Source: Pantoea sp. SOD02 | Lineage (GTDB): Bacteria > Pseudomonadota > Gammaproteobacteria > Enterobacterales > Enterobacteriaceae | Length of the DNA: 64,000 nucleotides | Direction of reading: 5' to 3' | NCBI RefSeq assembly: GCF_024707505.1 | Contig: NZ_CP102604.1 | Location: 248,001-312,000, forward strand | Part shown: positions 17,700 through 31,400 of the stretch, one piece after another | Layout: every line of letters begins with the position of its first letter | How positions within the stretch are numbered: the first letter of the stretch is position 1 | Position numbers and translations under genes: made by a program | The notes under the pieces: model-generated | Database searches by the model: none | What the model saw: the letters and a program-made list of their open reading frames with translations, nothing else | Told to the model about the DNA's origin: nothing

Positions 17700-18365
17700 A
17701 TGCTGAATTCAATTCCTCAGCGCGTTTGCGCCCTATTATTTGGTGCGCTGCTTACGGGCTGTAGCTCCACTCCTGATCTTCCTGCCTTTACGGCGAGCGG
17801 CTACCTGGCCGACCGCGGCACCGTGCGCATCTGGCGCAAGAATAGCGACCATCAAGTGGTTCACCTGCGTACGGTCTTCACGCCGTTTAATGGCGATGCG
17901 ATGGAAACCACTGATTACAACTGGCAGCAGCAGAAGCTGATTAGCGTCGAACGACGTGTTGCCGGTGCACAGCCGGACGATGTCACCTTACGCTTCGATC
18001 ATCAGGGCAATCTCAATTTCATGCAGCGCCAACTGGCGGGACGACGTGAAGCGGTTAGCGCAGATAGCGTTGAGCTGTATCGCTTCGATGCGCAGCGCAT
18101 GTTGGATCAGAGCAATGCGTTGCTTGCAGGCCGCGTATTGCTGCGTCAGGGCCGTTGGCTGGGCGGCAATCAGGTACGAGAGTGCGATGACAAGCTGGTG
18201 AATGCGGCCTTTGATCGCGACACGCTGTATACGCTAAGTCGCCAGCAGCAGAGCCAGTCTGCGCCGTTGATGGTGTCGTGGCTGGAAGCGCCGGAAGGTG
18301 TGCAACTGCTACGTGCTACGCCAGATGACGAATGCAGCTGGCAGCCAAAAGAGAGCGATTTCTAG
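17700..18365 (+). CDS. yjaH: DUF1481 lipoprotein YjaH
   Basis: A 221-residue protein with a lipoprotein signal: MLNSIPQRVCALLFGALLTG then the lipobox cysteine (LLTGC) near residue 21, so it should be lipidated at the cell envelope. The mature part shares FTASGYL, VRIWRK, NFMQRQLAG and VSWLEAPEG with E. coli YjaH (231 residues). Function unknown. It lies after the hupA terminator and is convergent with purD, as in E. coli. I chose ATG 17700 because the lipobox then falls at a normal distance. Confidence 0.9.
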   Translation: MLNSIPQRVCALLFGALLTGCSSTPDLPAFTASGYLADRGTVRIWRKNSDHQVVHLRTVFTPFNGDAMETTDYNWQQQKLISVERRVAGAQPDDVTLRFDHQGNLNFMQRQLAGRREAVSADSVELYRFDAQRMLDQSNALLAGRVLLRQGRWLGGNQVRECDDKLVNAAFDRDTLYTLSRQQQSQSAPLMVSWLEAPEGVQLLRATPDDECSWQPKESDF

Positions 18366-18379
18366 CAGGCGGATAAGAG

Positions 18380-18403
18380 AAGGGGCACATGCTGTGCCCC
18401 TTT
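18380..18403. terminator. Bidirectional terminator between yjaH and purD
   Basis: AAGGGGCAC, five-base loop, GTGCCCCTTT: a strong stem placed between two convergent genes. Confidence 0.8.
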
Positions 18404-18409
18404 GCGTAC

Positions 18410-19690
18410 TTACTTGCGGTTAATGGCGCGGTAACCGATATCGCGGCGGCAGAAGCTGCCATCCCACGAGATATGCTGCGCCAACGCATAAGCGTTCTTC
18501 TGCGCTGCGGCTACATCGTCGCCCAGCGCGGTCACGCACAGTACGCGACCGCCGTTGGTCACCACCAGATCGTCCTTCATGGTGGTGCCGGCGTGGAACA
18601 CTTTGCCATCCGGCACTTCTTCCAGTGGCAGACCGTGAATCTGATCGCCCGTGTTGTAATCGCCCGGATAACCACCCGCCGCTAACACCACGCCCAGCGA
18701 AGGACGTGGATCCCACTGCGAGGTTTGCTGATCCAGTTTGCCATCGGTCGCCGCCAGACATAGCTCAACCAGATCCGATTGCAGACGCAGCATGATCGGC
18801 TGCGTTTCCGGATCGCCGAAGCGGCAGTTAAATTCGATCACTTTAGGCTGACCGGCTTTATCGATCATCAAACCGGCATACAGAAAACCGGTATAGATGT
18901 TGCCTTCAGCTTTCATACCGTTAACGGTTGGCCAGATGATCTGATCCATCACGCGCTGGTGGATCTCATCGGTCACCACTGGCGCCGGAGAATACGCGCC
19001 CATGCCGCCGGTGTTTGGACCGGTATCGCCATCGCCGACGCGCTTGTGATCCTGGCTGGTGGCCATTGGCAGCACATTGTTGCCGTCGACCATCACGATA
19101 AAGCTGGCTTCTTCGCCATCAAGGAACTCTTCAATCACGATGCGGTGACCGGCATCGCCGAACGCATTGCCAGCCAGCATGTCTTGTACTGCAGCTTCTG
19201 CTTCAGCCAGTTCCATCGCCACGATCACGCCTTTACCGGCGGCCAGACCGTCAGCTTTAATGACGATCGGTGCGCCTTTCTCGCGCAGATAGGCCAGCGC
19301 AGGCTCCACTTCGGTGAAGTTCTGGTATTCGGCGGTTGGGATCTGCTGACGTGCCAGGAAATCTTTGGTGAACGCCTTTGAACCTTCCAGCTGGGCGGCG
19401 GCTTGCGTTGGGCCAAAGATCTTCAGACCTGCAGTACGGAACGCATCAACCACGCCAATCACCAGCGGCGCTTCCGGGCCAACGATGGTCAGATCGATTT
19501 TTTCCTGCTGAGCAAAAGCCAGCAGCGCGGGAACGTCGGTGGCGCTGATTGCCACGTTTTGCAGAGCCGGCTCGAGCGCGGTGCCCGCATTGCCCGGCGC
19601 GACAAATACTGTTTCAGCCAGTGGCGATTGTGCCGCTTTCCATGCCAGCGCGTGCTCACGTCCGCCATTACCAATCACTAAAATTTTCAT
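18410..19690 (-). CDS. purD: Phosphoribosylamine-glycine ligase (GAR synthetase)
   Basis: ATP-grasp enzyme for the second step of de novo purine synthesis. From ATG 19690 it has 426 residues (E. coli 429), starting MKILVIGNGGREHALAW. Landmarks: VGPEAPLVIG, IVIKADGLAAGKGV (ATP-grasp), VIEEFLDGEEASF, NTGGMGAYSPAP and VIEFNCRFGDPETQ. It follows purH by 18 bp with GGGAG upstream, forming the purHD operon under the PurR box upstream of purH. Confidence 0.98.
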   Translation of the reverse strand: MKILVIGNGGREHALAWKAAQSPLAETVFVAPGNAGTALEPALQNVAISATDVPALLAFAQQEKIDLTIVGPEAPLVIGVVDAFRTAGLKIFGPTQAAAQLEGSKAFTKDFLARQQIPTAEYQNFTEVEPALAYLREKGAPIVIKADGLAAGKGVIVAMELAEAEAAVQDMLAGNAFGDAGHRIVIEEFLDGEEASFIVMVDGNNVLPMATSQDHKRVGDGDTGPNTGGMGAYSPAPVVTDEIHQRVMDQIIWPTVNGMKAEGNIYTGFLYAGLMIDKAGQPKVIEFNCRFGDPETQPIMLRLQSDLVELCLAATDGKLDQQTSQWDPRPSLGVVLAAGGYPGDYNTGDQIHGLPLEEVPDGKVFHAGTTMKDDLVVTNGGRVLCVTALGDDVAAAQKNAYALAQHISWDGSFCRRDIGYRAINRK

Positions 19691-19708
19691 CTGTACTGCT
19701 CCCAACAA

Positions 19709-21298
19709 TTAATGGCGGAAATGACGCATGTCGGTAAAGATCATCGCGATGCCGTGCTCATCAGCTGCAGCAATCACTTCATCATCACGGATTGAACCGC
19801 CTGGCTGAATCACGCAGCTGATGCCGACAGCCGCTGCGGCGTCGATACCGTCGCGGAACGGGAAGAATGCATCAGACGCCATCGCGGAGCCTTTCACTTC
19901 CAGACCTTCATCACCCGCTTTGATGCCGGCAATTTTGGCCGAGTAAACGCGGCTCATCTGGCCGGCGCCAATGCCGATGGTCATATTGTCACGTGCGTAG
20001 ACGATGGCGTTGGATTTAACGAACTTCGCCACTTTCCAGCAGAACAGCGCATCACGCAGTTCCTGCTCAGTTGGCTGGCGCTTGCTGACAACGCGCAGCT
20101 GGCTGGCATCGACCATGCCCAGATCGCGATCCTGAACCAGCACGCCGCCGTTAACACGTTTGAAATCCAGCGCCGCAACGCGACCTTTCCACTGACCACA
20201 CACCAGAACGCGTACGTTCTGCTTAGCGGCGGTCACTTTTAGTGCTGCTTCGCTGGCGGATGGCGCGATGATCACTTCAACAAACTGACGGCTGATGATC
20301 GCCTGTGCGGTGGCTTCGTCCAGCTCGCGGTTGAAAGCGATGATGCCGCCGAAAGCAGAAGTCGGGTCAGTTTTGTAGGCGCGCTCGTAAGCGTCAAGAA
20401 TCGAACCGCCAACCGCCACGCCGCATGGGTTAGCGTGTTTAACGATCACGCAAGCGGCTTCGTCGAACTCTTTCACGCACTCGAGTGCGGCATCGGTATC
20501 GGCGATGTTGTTGTAAGAGAGCGCTTTGCCCTGAACTTGCTGCGCGGTGGCAACAGAAGCTTCAGCAACATTCTCTTCTATATAGAAGGCAGCATCCTGA
20601 TGGCTGTTCTCGCCGTAACGCATATCCTGCTTCTTAATGAAGTTGAGGTTAAGCGTGCGCGGGAAGCGACCGGCTGGTTCTTTGCTGTCGCTGTGATAAG
20701 CCGGCACCAGGCTACCGAAGTAGTTGGCGATCATACTGTCATAAGCGGCAGTGTGTTCGAAGGCTTTGATGGCCAGATCAAAACGCGTTTCCAGCGTGAG
20801 CGAGTTTTCGTTGGCATCCAACTCGGCAATGATCGCCTCGTAATCGCTGCTCTTCACCACGATCGCCACGTCTTTATGGTTCTTCGCCGCTGAGCGAACC
20901 ATGGTTGGGCCGCCGATATCGATGTTCTCTACCGCGTCAGCTAATGAGCAATCAGGTTTGGCAACGGTTTGTGCGAAGGGATACAGGTTAACGACCACCA
21001 TGTCGATTGGGTTGATGGCGTGTTCAGCCATGATCGCATCATCCTGACCACGACGACCCAAAATGCCGCCATGCACTTTCGGGTGCAGCGTTTTGACGCG
21101 TCCATCCATCATTTCCGGGAAACCGGTGTAGTCAGAAACTTCGGTGACGGGCAGGCCCGCATCTGCCAGCAGACGTGCGGTACCGCCTGTGGAGAGCAGC
21201 TCAACACCACGACTGGAGAGTGCCTGAGCAAATTCGAGGATACCGGCTTTGTCAGAAACACTGAGTAGAGCGCGGCGTACAGGACGACGTTGTTGCAT
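19709..21298 (-). CDS. purH: Bifunctional AICAR transformylase / IMP cyclohydrolase
   Basis: Catalyses the last two steps of IMP synthesis. It has 529 residues, the same as E. coli, starting [20 protein letters not shown]. The N-terminal IMP cyclohydrolase part shows [21 protein letters not shown] and VVVNLYPF. The transformylase part shows [37 protein letters not shown] and the ending [20 protein letters not shown]. First gene of purHD. Its leader carries a PurR operator, a small hairpin and a long-range inverted repeat. An 18-bp stretch of the coding region (20572-20589) recurs exactly in the leader. Confidence 0.98.
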   Translation of the reverse strand: MQQRRPVRRALLSVSDKAGILEFAQALSSRGVELLSTGGTARLLADAGLPVTEVSDYTGFPEMMDGRVKTLHPKVHGGILGRRGQDDAIMAEHAINPIDMVVVNLYPFAQTVAKPDCSLADAVENIDIGGPTMVRSAAKNHKDVAIVVKSSDYEAIIAELDANENSLTLETRFDLAIKAFEHTAAYDSMIANYFGSLVPAYHSDSKEPAGRFPRTLNLNFIKKQDMRYGENSHQDAAFYIEENVAEASVATAQQVQGKALSYNNIADTDAALECVKEFDEAACVIVKHANPCGVAVGGSILDAYERAYKTDPTSAFGGIIAFNRELDEATAQAIISRQFVEVIIAPSASEAALKVTAAKQNVRVLVCGQWKGRVAALDFKRVNGGVLVQDRDLGMVDASQLRVVSKRQPTEQELRDALFCWKVAKFVKSNAIVYARDNMTIGIGAGQMSRVYSAKIAGIKAGDEGLEVKGSAMASDAFFPFRDGIDAAAAVGISCVIQPGGSIRDDEVIAAADEHGIAMIFTDMRHFRH

Positions 21299-21337
21299 GG
21301 TGGTTTTATCCCTTGGCTTTGTTTCGCGTAAAAAAGA

Positions 21338-21411
21338 GCGTTACATCAAGCTTAGTGTCTCTCTTCTATATAGAAGGAAACGCTTGCCTCATGTAACGCC
21401 CCAAAAGGGGC
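21338..21411 (-). promoter_or_regulatory. Structured 5' leader of purH
   Basis: Between promoter and start codon lie three nested signals. A hairpin GCCCC-AAAA-GGGGC spans 21398-21411. A long-range 9-bp inverted repeat GCGTTACAT/ATGTAACGC pairs 21338-21346 with 21391-21399. Between these arms is a TTCTATATAGAA palindrome. The hairpin and the long-range stem share bases 21398-21399, so full forms of both cannot coexist. I do not recognise a known riboswitch. Confidence 0.45.
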
Positions 21412-21436
21412 ATCCTTGACGTCGCCGGGCATTGTA

Positions 21437-21452
21437 GCGAAAACGTTTGCGT
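21437..21452 (-). promoter_or_regulatory. PurR operator of purHD
   Basis: On the minus strand ACGCAAACGTTTTCGC, a near-perfect PurR box, immediately upstream of a TACAAT that would serve as the -10. PurR with hypoxanthine or guanine should block initiation. Confidence 0.93.
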
Positions 21453-21549
21453 GATGCTCGCCTAAATTCATTTGTGCGGCAGAGTGTGGATAACACTGTG
21501 TGTAACTGCGTATAAGGCAGGGTTTTGCTGTGGAATGCAGCGAACGGTT

Positions 21550-21605
21550 GTTTTTATTGAATTTAGCGGTTGCGTGCTGAGAACAACTCCCTATAATGCG
21601 CATCC
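21550..21605 (+). promoter_or_regulatory. rRNA promoter P1
   Basis: -35 TTGCGT (21570-21575), 16-bp spacer, -10 TATAAT (21592-21597), followed by the GC-rich discriminator GCGC typical of ppGpp-controlled rRNA promoters. The AACTCCCTATAATGCGC block matches E. coli rrn P1 closely. An AT-rich UP-element-like tract lies at about 21550-21565. Confidence 0.93.
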
Positions 21606-21695
21606 ATCAACACGGCACAACGGTTTACGAAATGCGGTGTTGGTGAGGAAGATTCGATAAGAACTTCCGCCGGATGAAAACGCTGAAAAAAGTGT

Positions 21696-21723
21696 TTGAC
21701 TCCGAAGGAGAGTAGCGTAGTAT
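21696..21723 (+). promoter_or_regulatory. rRNA promoter P2
   Basis: -35 TTGACT (21696-21701), 16-bp spacer, -10 TAGTAT (21718-21723), about 120 bp downstream of P1, the usual spacing for tandem rRNA promoters. Confidence 0.88.
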
Positions 21724-21762
21724 ACGCCACCTCGCGACAGACGGTTCAGCCGCTGCTCGCAA

Positions 21763-21774
21763 CGCTCTTTAACA
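21763..21774 (+). promoter_or_regulatory. Leader boxA antiterminator
   Basis: CGCTCTTTAACA matches the rRNA boxA consensus TGCTCTTTAACA in all but the first base. It recruits NusB/S10 for antitermination. A second copy is in the 16S-23S spacer. Confidence 0.9.
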
Positions 21775-21775
21775 A

Positions 21776-21801
21776 TTTATCAGACAATCTGTGTGGGCAC
21801 T
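21776..21801 (+). other. 16S processing stem, 5' strand
   Basis: These 26 bases are complementary, with one mismatch, to 23489-23514 downstream of 16S. Together they form the long stalk cut by RNase III to release pre-16S RNA. Confidence 0.88.
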
Positions 21802-21927
21802 CGCAGGATTGATATCAGCGTCTCCGGACGTAAAAAATATCAAAGCCTCACGAGTGAACACATAATGAAATTCATTATGACGTTTTACAGATGAGCATCG
21901 CTGAACTTGTTTCAGCAAATCAAACTT

Positions 21928-23467
<1,540 letters not shown>

Positions 23468-23488
23468 CCTGAAGATACCTTCCCGCGC

Positions 23489-23514
23489 AGTGCTCACACA
23501 GATTGTCTGATAAA
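23489..23514 (+). other. 16S processing stem, 3' strand
   Basis: Partner of 21776-21801; AGTGCTCACACAGATTGTCT followed by GATAAA. The double-stranded stalk is the RNase III substrate. Confidence 0.88.
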
Positions 23515-23556
23515 AAGTAATGAGCAAGACGGCTGCGAAGTCGTGACACTACTCGT

Positions 23557-23631
23557 GTCCCCTTCGTCTAGCGGTTAGGACTCCGCCCTTTCACGGCGGC
23601 AACAGGGGTTCGAATCCCCTAGGGGACGCCA
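23557..23631 (+). tRNA. gltV: tRNA-Glu (UUC)
   Basis: 75 nt with the CCA end encoded. Acceptor stem GTCCCCT / AGGGGAC, anticodon loop CTTTCAC (anticodon TTC, 23590-23592), T arm AGGGGTTCGAATCCCCT. The single tRNA-Glu in the 16S-23S spacer is the arrangement of E. coli rrnE, rrnB, rrnC and rrnG. The D loop is one base shorter than in E. coli. Confidence 0.98.
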
Positions 23632-23704
23632 CTTGCTTGGTGACAGGTGAAAGGTGTCTCCACGAAGTATCTCAGACTGAGCTTACGAGCTTTGTGTGAG
23701 ATAT

Positions 23705-23716
23705 TGCTCTTTAACA
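23705..23716 (+). promoter_or_regulatory. Spacer boxA
   Basis: TGCTCTTTAACA, a perfect boxA, between tRNA-Glu and 23S; it maintains antitermination into the 23S gene. Confidence 0.9.
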
Positions 23717-23845
23717 ATCCGGAACAAGCTGAAAATTGAAACGACGTGTTGGTTCATTTCTCCGTAATAGGAAATGAATAACAACGCGTTCGAGTCTCTC
23801 AAATGCTTGCAGTCTGCAGCGTTGCAAAACGCCTGTGGGTTGTGA

Positions 23846-26753
<2,908 letters not shown>

Positions 26754-26856
26754 ACAACGCCAGAGGCGTTTTGGTCTGAGAGACCGGATTTTCAGCTTGT
26801 TTTACGGATTAAAGAATCAGCGGAAGCGAATGTTATTCGTTTTTGCACAAAGAATT

Positions 26857-26976
26857 TGCCTGGCGGCTTTAGCGCGGTGGTCCCACCTGACCCCATGCCG
26901 AACTCAGAAGTGAAACGCCGTAGCGCCGATGGTAGTGTGGGGTCTCCCCATGCGAGAGTAGGGAACTGCCAGGCAT
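26857..26976 (+). rRNA. rrf: 5S ribosomal RNA
   Basis: 120 nt, TGCCTGGCGGC...GAACTGCCAGGCAT, differing from the E. coli 5S consensus by only a few bases near the start (CTTT for CCGT). Confidence 0.98.
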
Positions 26977-26988
26977 CAAATAGTGAAG

Positions 26989-27018
26989 AAGCCCCGAACG
27001 GAAGTTCGGGGCTTTTTT
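26989..27018 (+). terminator. rRNA operon terminator
   Basis: AAGCCCCGAAC, loop GGAA, GTTCGGGGCTTTTTT: a strong stem and T-run 12 bp after the 5S gene. Confidence 0.95.
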
Positions 27019-27124
27019 ACGTCTGAAATTTAGAAACTGCTTAATGTTTAGTACCATCCTGAAGCTAAAATTCGCACATGACATACTCATCTCCCTAACG
27101 ATTTTCCCAAATCCCACCTAAAGC

Positions 27125-27137
27125 TGAAACATTTTCA
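27125..27137 (+). promoter_or_regulatory. Candidate MetR site upstream of metA
   Basis: TGAAACATTTTCA fits the MetR consensus TGAA-N5-TTCA perfectly, about 100 bp upstream of the metA start. MetR activates metA in E. coli. Confidence 0.65.
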
Positions 27138-27184
27138 TAAACCGCATGAAGACTCGACATTTTCGACATAACACGCTAATGTCG

Positions 27185-27208
27185 GGCATCTGGATGTCTA
27201 AACGTTTA
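27185..27208 (+). promoter_or_regulatory. MetJ operator (met boxes) of metA
   Basis: Three adjacent 8-bp met-box-like units, GGCATCTG, GATGTCTA and AACGTTTA, resemble the AGACGTCT consensus. The CTGGATGTCTAAACG core is the same as I know from the E. coli metA control region. MetJ with S-adenosylmethionine would repress here. Confidence 0.8.
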
Positions 27209-27237
27209 TACGGTTATTAGTAAGAGGTGAGCAGGTT

Positions 27238-28167
27238 ATGCCAATCAGGATTCCCGACGAATTACCGGCAGTGAATTTTTTGCGTGATGAAAACGTCTTT
27301 GTCATGACGTCGTCGCGCGCCAGTGTTCAGGAGATCCGTCCGCTAAAAGTGCTGATTCTTAACCTGATGCCAAAGAAGATTGAGACAGAAAACCAGTTCC
27401 TGCGCCTGCTCTCAAACTCACCGTTGCAGATTGATGTGCAGCTGCTGCGCATTGATAGCCGCGAGTCGCGCAACACGCCGACAGAGCATCTGAACAACTT
27501 CTACTGCAACTTTGAAGACATCCAAAACGATAATTTCGATGGACTGATTGTGACCGGCGCGCCGCTGGGATTGGTCGATTTCAATGATGTTGCTTACTGG
27601 CCACAGATTCAGCGCGTACTGCACTGGGCGAATGAGCACGTCACCTCCACGCTCTTTGTCTGTTGGGCGGTTCAGGCGGCACTCAACATTCTGTATGGCA
27701 TTCCTAAGCAGACGCGGCAGAACAAATTGTCCGGGGTTTATGAGCACCAAATCCTGCATCCACACGCGTTACTGACGCGTGGCTTTGACGACAACTTCCT
27801 GGCCCCGCATTCACGCTATGCCGATTTCCCAAGCCAACTGATCCGTGATTACACCGATCTCGAGCTGTTTGCCGAATCAGAATCCACCGGCGCGTATTTG
27901 ATGGCGAGCAAAGACAAGCGCCTGGCGTTTGTCACCGGCCATCCTGAGTACGATGCTTTAACGCTTTCAGGTGAATATCATCGCGATTACGATGCAGGCC
28001 TGCAGCCGGAAGTGCCGTTCAACTACTTCCCGCACGACAACCCAGAACTGCCACCGCGCGCTACATGGCGCAGTCACGGCAACCTGCTGTTCTCAAACTG
28101 GCTGAACTACTACGTTTATCAGATCACGCCGTTCGATCTGCGTCGGATGAACCCAACGCTCGAATAA
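27238..28167 (+). CDS. metA: Homoserine O-succinyltransferase
   Basis: First committed step of methionine synthesis, acylating homoserine with succinyl-CoA. 309 residues, equal to E. coli, starting [15 protein letters not shown]. The catalytic cysteine lies in [13 protein letters not shown] (about residue 142), with the histidine/glutamate in VTGHPEYDA (about 235-237). Monocistronic, directly downstream of the rRNA operon, with MetJ and MetR sites in front and its own terminator. Confidence 0.98.
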   Translation: MPIRIPDELPAVNFLRDENVFVMTSSRASVQEIRPLKVLILNLMPKKIETENQFLRLLSNSPLQIDVQLLRIDSRESRNTPTEHLNNFYCNFEDIQNDNFDGLIVTGAPLGLVDFNDVAYWPQIQRVLHWANEHVTSTLFVCWAVQAALNILYGIPKQTRQNKLSGVYEHQILHPHALLTRGFDDNFLAPHSRYADFPSQLIRDYTDLELFAESESTGAYLMASKDKRLAFVTGHPEYDALTLSGEYHRDYDAGLQPEVPFNYFPHDNPELPPRATWRSHGNLLFSNWLNYYVYQITPFDLRRMNPTLE

Positions 28168-28197
28168 CTCCAACATCTCGTTTGATCCTGCCGCTCT

Positions 28198-28224
28198 AGC
28201 CGAAAGCTATCGCGGCTTTTTTTT
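28198..28224 (+). terminator. metA terminator
   Basis: AGCCG / CGGCT stem with a ten-base loop followed by a run of eight T, 30 bp after the metA stop. Confidence 0.8.
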
Positions 28225-28315
28225 GTCTTCTACTCAGAGGTGGAAGTTATTGCCTTTAATTCGAGAGATTAAATTACATAGATATCAATATGATAAATCA
28301 CTATAAACTTAAAAA

Positions 28316-28335
28316 TGGAAATAGTTTTTGAAAAT
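28316..28335 (+). promoter_or_regulatory. IclR operator of aceBAK
   Basis: TGGAAATAGTTTTTGAAAAT closely matches the E. coli aceB operator (TGGAAATTGTTTTTGATTTT). It lies about 100 bp upstream of the aceB start in a strongly AT-rich stretch. The iclR gene itself is at the end of the operon. Confidence 0.82.
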
Positions 28336-28432
28336 AAAATAAAAATCATTATGCTCTGATCTTGCAGGTTATAAAACACCCTACATCCGGATCCGATCGT
28401 TAAACGATGGATCAACCCAGGAGGCAGCCCGC

Positions 28433-30031
28433 ATGACAGACTCGGTTATCAGTAATACGCTAACCTTCAGCCAGCCCTTTACCCACGCGGAAAAGCAGCT
28501 GCTTACCCCAGAAGCGATCGACTTTGTACACGCATTGGTGGTGCGTTTCGCACCAGAGCGCGAACGCCTGCTGAAAGCACGCCAGCAACGGCAGAAGCGT
28601 TACGACCAAGGTGAGTTACCTTGCTTTGATTCGGAAACTACTTCCATTCGTGAAAATGCGTGGCAGGTTCGTCCTATTCCGCAACTGTTACAAGATCGCC
28701 GCGTGGAGATCACCGGGCCGCCGGATCGCAAAATGGTGATCAACGCGCTCAACGCCAACGTCAACATCTTCATGGCCGACTTTGAAGATTCACTGGCACC
28801 CACCTGGCAGAAGCTGGTCGATGGACAATTAACCTTGCGCGATGCGGTTAATGGCACGCTGAGCTTCACCAGTGAAAACGGCAAGATCTACCAGCTGCGC
28901 GCCAATCCGGCGCTGCTGATGTGTCGGGTGCGCGGTCTGCATCTGAATGAAAAGCATGTGGAGTGGCGTGATCGGGCTATTCCCGGCGGATTGTTCGACT
29001 TTGCGCTCTACTTTTTCCACAACGTTGAAGCGCTGCTGGAGAAGGGCCACGCGCCGTGGTTCTACTTACCGAAAACCGAGCATGCCGCTGAAGTGGCGTG
29101 GTGGCGTGAGATCTTCCGCTTCAGTGAAGATCGCTTCGATCTGCCGCGCGGCACCATCAAAGCCACGGTACTAATCGAAACGCTGCCGGCGGTGTTCCAG
29201 ATGGATGAGATCCTGTGGGAACTGCGCGATCACGTGGTGGGCCTGAACTGTGGCCGTTGGGATTACATCTTCAGCTACATCAAAACACTGGGCCAGCATC
29301 CCGATCGCATCCTGCCGGATCGCCAGCAGATCAGCATGGATCAGCCGTTCCTCGATGCCTATTCACGCCTGCTGATCAGAACCTGTCATCGCCGTGGCGC
29401 GCTGGCAATGGGTGGTATGTCGGCGCTGATTCCGAGCAAAGACGCGGAGCGCAATTTATGGGTTACGCAAAAGGTGCAAGAAGATAAAGCGCGCGAAGCG
29501 GGCAACGGTCACGACGGAACCTGGGTGGCGCATCCCGGCCTGGCAGACATTGCGATGGAGGAGTTTGACCGTCGACTGGGCGATCAACCTAATCAACTGC
29601 ACATCACGCGTGAGCAGGATGCGCCAATCACCGCCGAGCGTCTGTTGGCACCGTGTCGCGGCAAGCGAACCGAAGCGGGTATGCGCGCCAATATTCGCGT
29701 AGCGCTGCAATATCTGGAAGCCTGGATCAGCGGCAACGGCTGCGTTCCGATTGATGGATTGATGGAAGACGCCGCCACCGCTGAAATCGCTCGTACCTCC
29801 ATTTGGCAATGGATTCATCACAAGCAAATTCTCAGCGATGGTCAGCCGGTTACGGTGGCGCTGTTTGAACGGCTGCTGGCGGAAGAGCTGGCTGCCTTGC
29901 AGCAAACCGTTGGCGCAGAGCGTTTCCAGCATGGACGCTTCGACGATGCCGCCGCACTAATGGCGCAAATCACCACCGATGACGAACTGGTTTCCTTCCT
30001 CACTCTGCCGGGCTACCGCCTGCTGCCTTGA
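28433..30031 (+). CDS. aceB: Malate synthase A
   Basis: Glyoxylate shunt enzyme: condenses glyoxylate and acetyl-CoA to malate. 532 residues (E. coli 533). Conserved segments: [68 protein letters not shown] (active site), and [14 protein letters not shown] strong AGGAGG ribosome site precedes the ATG. First gene of aceB-aceA-aceK, controlled by IclR. Confidence 0.98.
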   Translation: MTDSVISNTLTFSQPFTHAEKQLLTPEAIDFVHALVVRFAPERERLLKARQQRQKRYDQGELPCFDSETTSIRENAWQVRPIPQLLQDRRVEITGPPDRKMVINALNANVNIFMADFEDSLAPTWQKLVDGQLTLRDAVNGTLSFTSENGKIYQLRANPALLMCRVRGLHLNEKHVEWRDRAIPGGLFDFALYFFHNVEALLEKGHAPWFYLPKTEHAAEVAWWREIFRFSEDRFDLPRGTIKATVLIETLPAVFQMDEILWELRDHVVGLNCGRWDYIFSYIKTLGQHPDRILPDRQQISMDQPFLDAYSRLLIRTCHRRGALAMGGMSALIPSKDAERNLWVTQKVQEDKAREAGNGHDGTWVAHPGLADIAMEEFDRRLGDQPNQLHITREQDAPITAERLLAPCRGKRTEAGMRANIRVALQYLEAWISGNGCVPIDGLMEDAATAEIARTSIWQWIHHKQILSDGQPVTVALFERLLAEELAALQQTVGAERFQHGRFDDAAALMAQITTDDELVSFLTLPGYRLLP

Positions 30032-30047
30032 ACCTGGAGATATGACG

Positions 30048-31349
30048 ATGAATCGTACGCAACAGATCAAACAACTGGAATCGAGCTGGAATGATGCGCG
30101 CTGGCAGGGAATCACTCGTCCGTACAGTGCGGAGGATGTGGTCAACTTGCGCGGTTCGGTCAATCCCGCCTGTACACTGGCGGAGCGCGGTGCCACTAAA
30201 CTCTGGTCGCTGCTGAATGGCGAATCGAGCAAAGGCTACATTAACAGCCTTGGCGCATTGACCGGCGGACAAGCAGTGCAGCAGGCGAAAGCCGGTATAG
30301 AAGCGATTTACCTCTCCGGCTGGCAAGTGGCTGCAGATGCCAACCTAGCCGGGCAGATGTATCCCGACCAATCGCTGTATCCGGTGAATTCAGTGCCGAA
30401 TGTGGTAGAGCGGATTAACCAGAGCTTCCAGCGTGCCGATCAGATTCAATGGGCCAGCGGCGTATCGCCAGAAGACAATGATTTTATTGATTACTTCCTG
30501 CCGATTGTCGCCGATGCGGAGGCGGGCTTTGGCGGCGTACTCAATGCGTTTGAGCTGATGAAATCGATGATTCAGGCCGGTGCAGGCGCGGTTCATTTTG
30601 AAGATCAGCTGGCGGCGGTGAAGAAGTGCGGCCACATGGGCGGCAAGGTATTAGTCCCGACGCAGGAAGCGATTCAGAAACTGGTGGCGGCGCGCCTGGC
30701 CGCAGACGTAATGAACGTGCCGACGGTATTGCTGGCGCGCACCGATGCGGATGCCGCCGATCTGATCACCTCAGACTGCGACCCGCGCGACGCTGCATTT
30801 ATCACCGGCGAGCGTACCTCGGAAGGCTTCTTCCGCACGCATGCCGGGATTGAACAGGCGATCAGTCGCGGGCTGGCGTATGCGCCTTATGCCGACGTGT
30901 TGTGGTGCGAAACCTCAACGCCGGATCTGGAGATGGCGCAGCGTTTTGCCGACGCGATCCACGCGCAGTATCCCGGCAAGCTGCTGGCCTACAACTGTTC
31001 GCCATCGTTCAACTGGAAGAAGAACCTCGACGATCGCACCATCGCGCGTTTCCAGCAGGCGCTGAGCGAAATGGGCTATCGCTTCCAGTTCATCACGCTG
31101 GCCGGGATTCACAGCATGTGGTTCAACATGTTCGACCTGGCGCACGCTTATGCGCAGGGCGAAGGCATGCGTCATTACGTGGAAAAAGTGCAGCAGCCAG
31201 AGTTTGCGGCGCGCGATAAGGGCTACACCTTCTCGTCGCATCAACAGGAAGTCGGCACCGGCTATTTCGATCGCGTTACCAACGTCATTCAGGGCGGACA
31301 ATCCTCAGTGACCGCGTTGACCGGTTCCACCGAAGCCGCGCAATTCTAA
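30048..31349 (+). CDS. aceA: Isocitrate lyase
   Basis: Cleaves isocitrate to glyoxylate and succinate, the branch point of the glyoxylate shunt. The chosen ATG 30048 gives 433 residues (E. coli 434), starting [16 protein letters not shown]; an ATG two codons earlier (30042) is too close to the GGAG site. The catalytic KKCGHMGGK motif lies near residue 195, with [24 protein letters not shown] and [13 protein letters not shown] all conserved. A palindromic repeat separates it from aceK. Confidence 0.98.
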   Translation: MNRTQQIKQLESSWNDARWQGITRPYSAEDVVNLRGSVNPACTLAERGATKLWSLLNGESSKGYINSLGALTGGQAVQQAKAGIEAIYLSGWQVAADANLAGQMYPDQSLYPVNSVPNVVERINQSFQRADQIQWASGVSPEDNDFIDYFLPIVADAEAGFGGVLNAFELMKSMIQAGAGAVHFEDQLAAVKKCGHMGGKVLVPTQEAIQKLVAARLAADVMNVPTVLLARTDADAADLITSDCDPRDAAFITGERTSEGFFRTHAGIEQAISRGLAYAPYADVLWCETSTPDLEMAQRFADAIHAQYPGKLLAYNCSPSFNWKKNLDDRTIARFQQALSEMGYRFQFITLAGIHSMWFNMFDLAHAYAQGEGMRHYVEKVQQPEFAARDKGYTFSSHQQEVGTGYFDRVTNVIQGGQSSVTALTGSTEAAQF

Positions 31350-31356
31350 AGCCGTC

Positions 31357-31380
31357 GTAGGGTCGCCATTCATGGCGACC
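31357..31380. repeat. 24-bp palindromic repeat, copy 1 (aceA-aceK gap)
   Basis: GTAG followed by GGTCGCCATTCATGGCGACC. The 9-bp arms GGTCGCCAT/ATGGCGACC enclose two bases. Identical in sequence to the copies at 37854, 37905 (variant), 48024, 59782 and 59827. This copy lies inside an operon, where a hairpin could lower aceK expression relative to aceA. Confidence 0.9.
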
Positions 31381-31400
31381 ATTTCCCCGGAGCGTCACCT

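Noticed and set aside
21352..21603. 83-codon frame in the purH leader on the minus strand
   Set aside because: It spans the PurR box, the purH promoter and rRNA P1; no ribosome site or family similarity. Its FYIEE ending merely reflects the 18-bp duplication.
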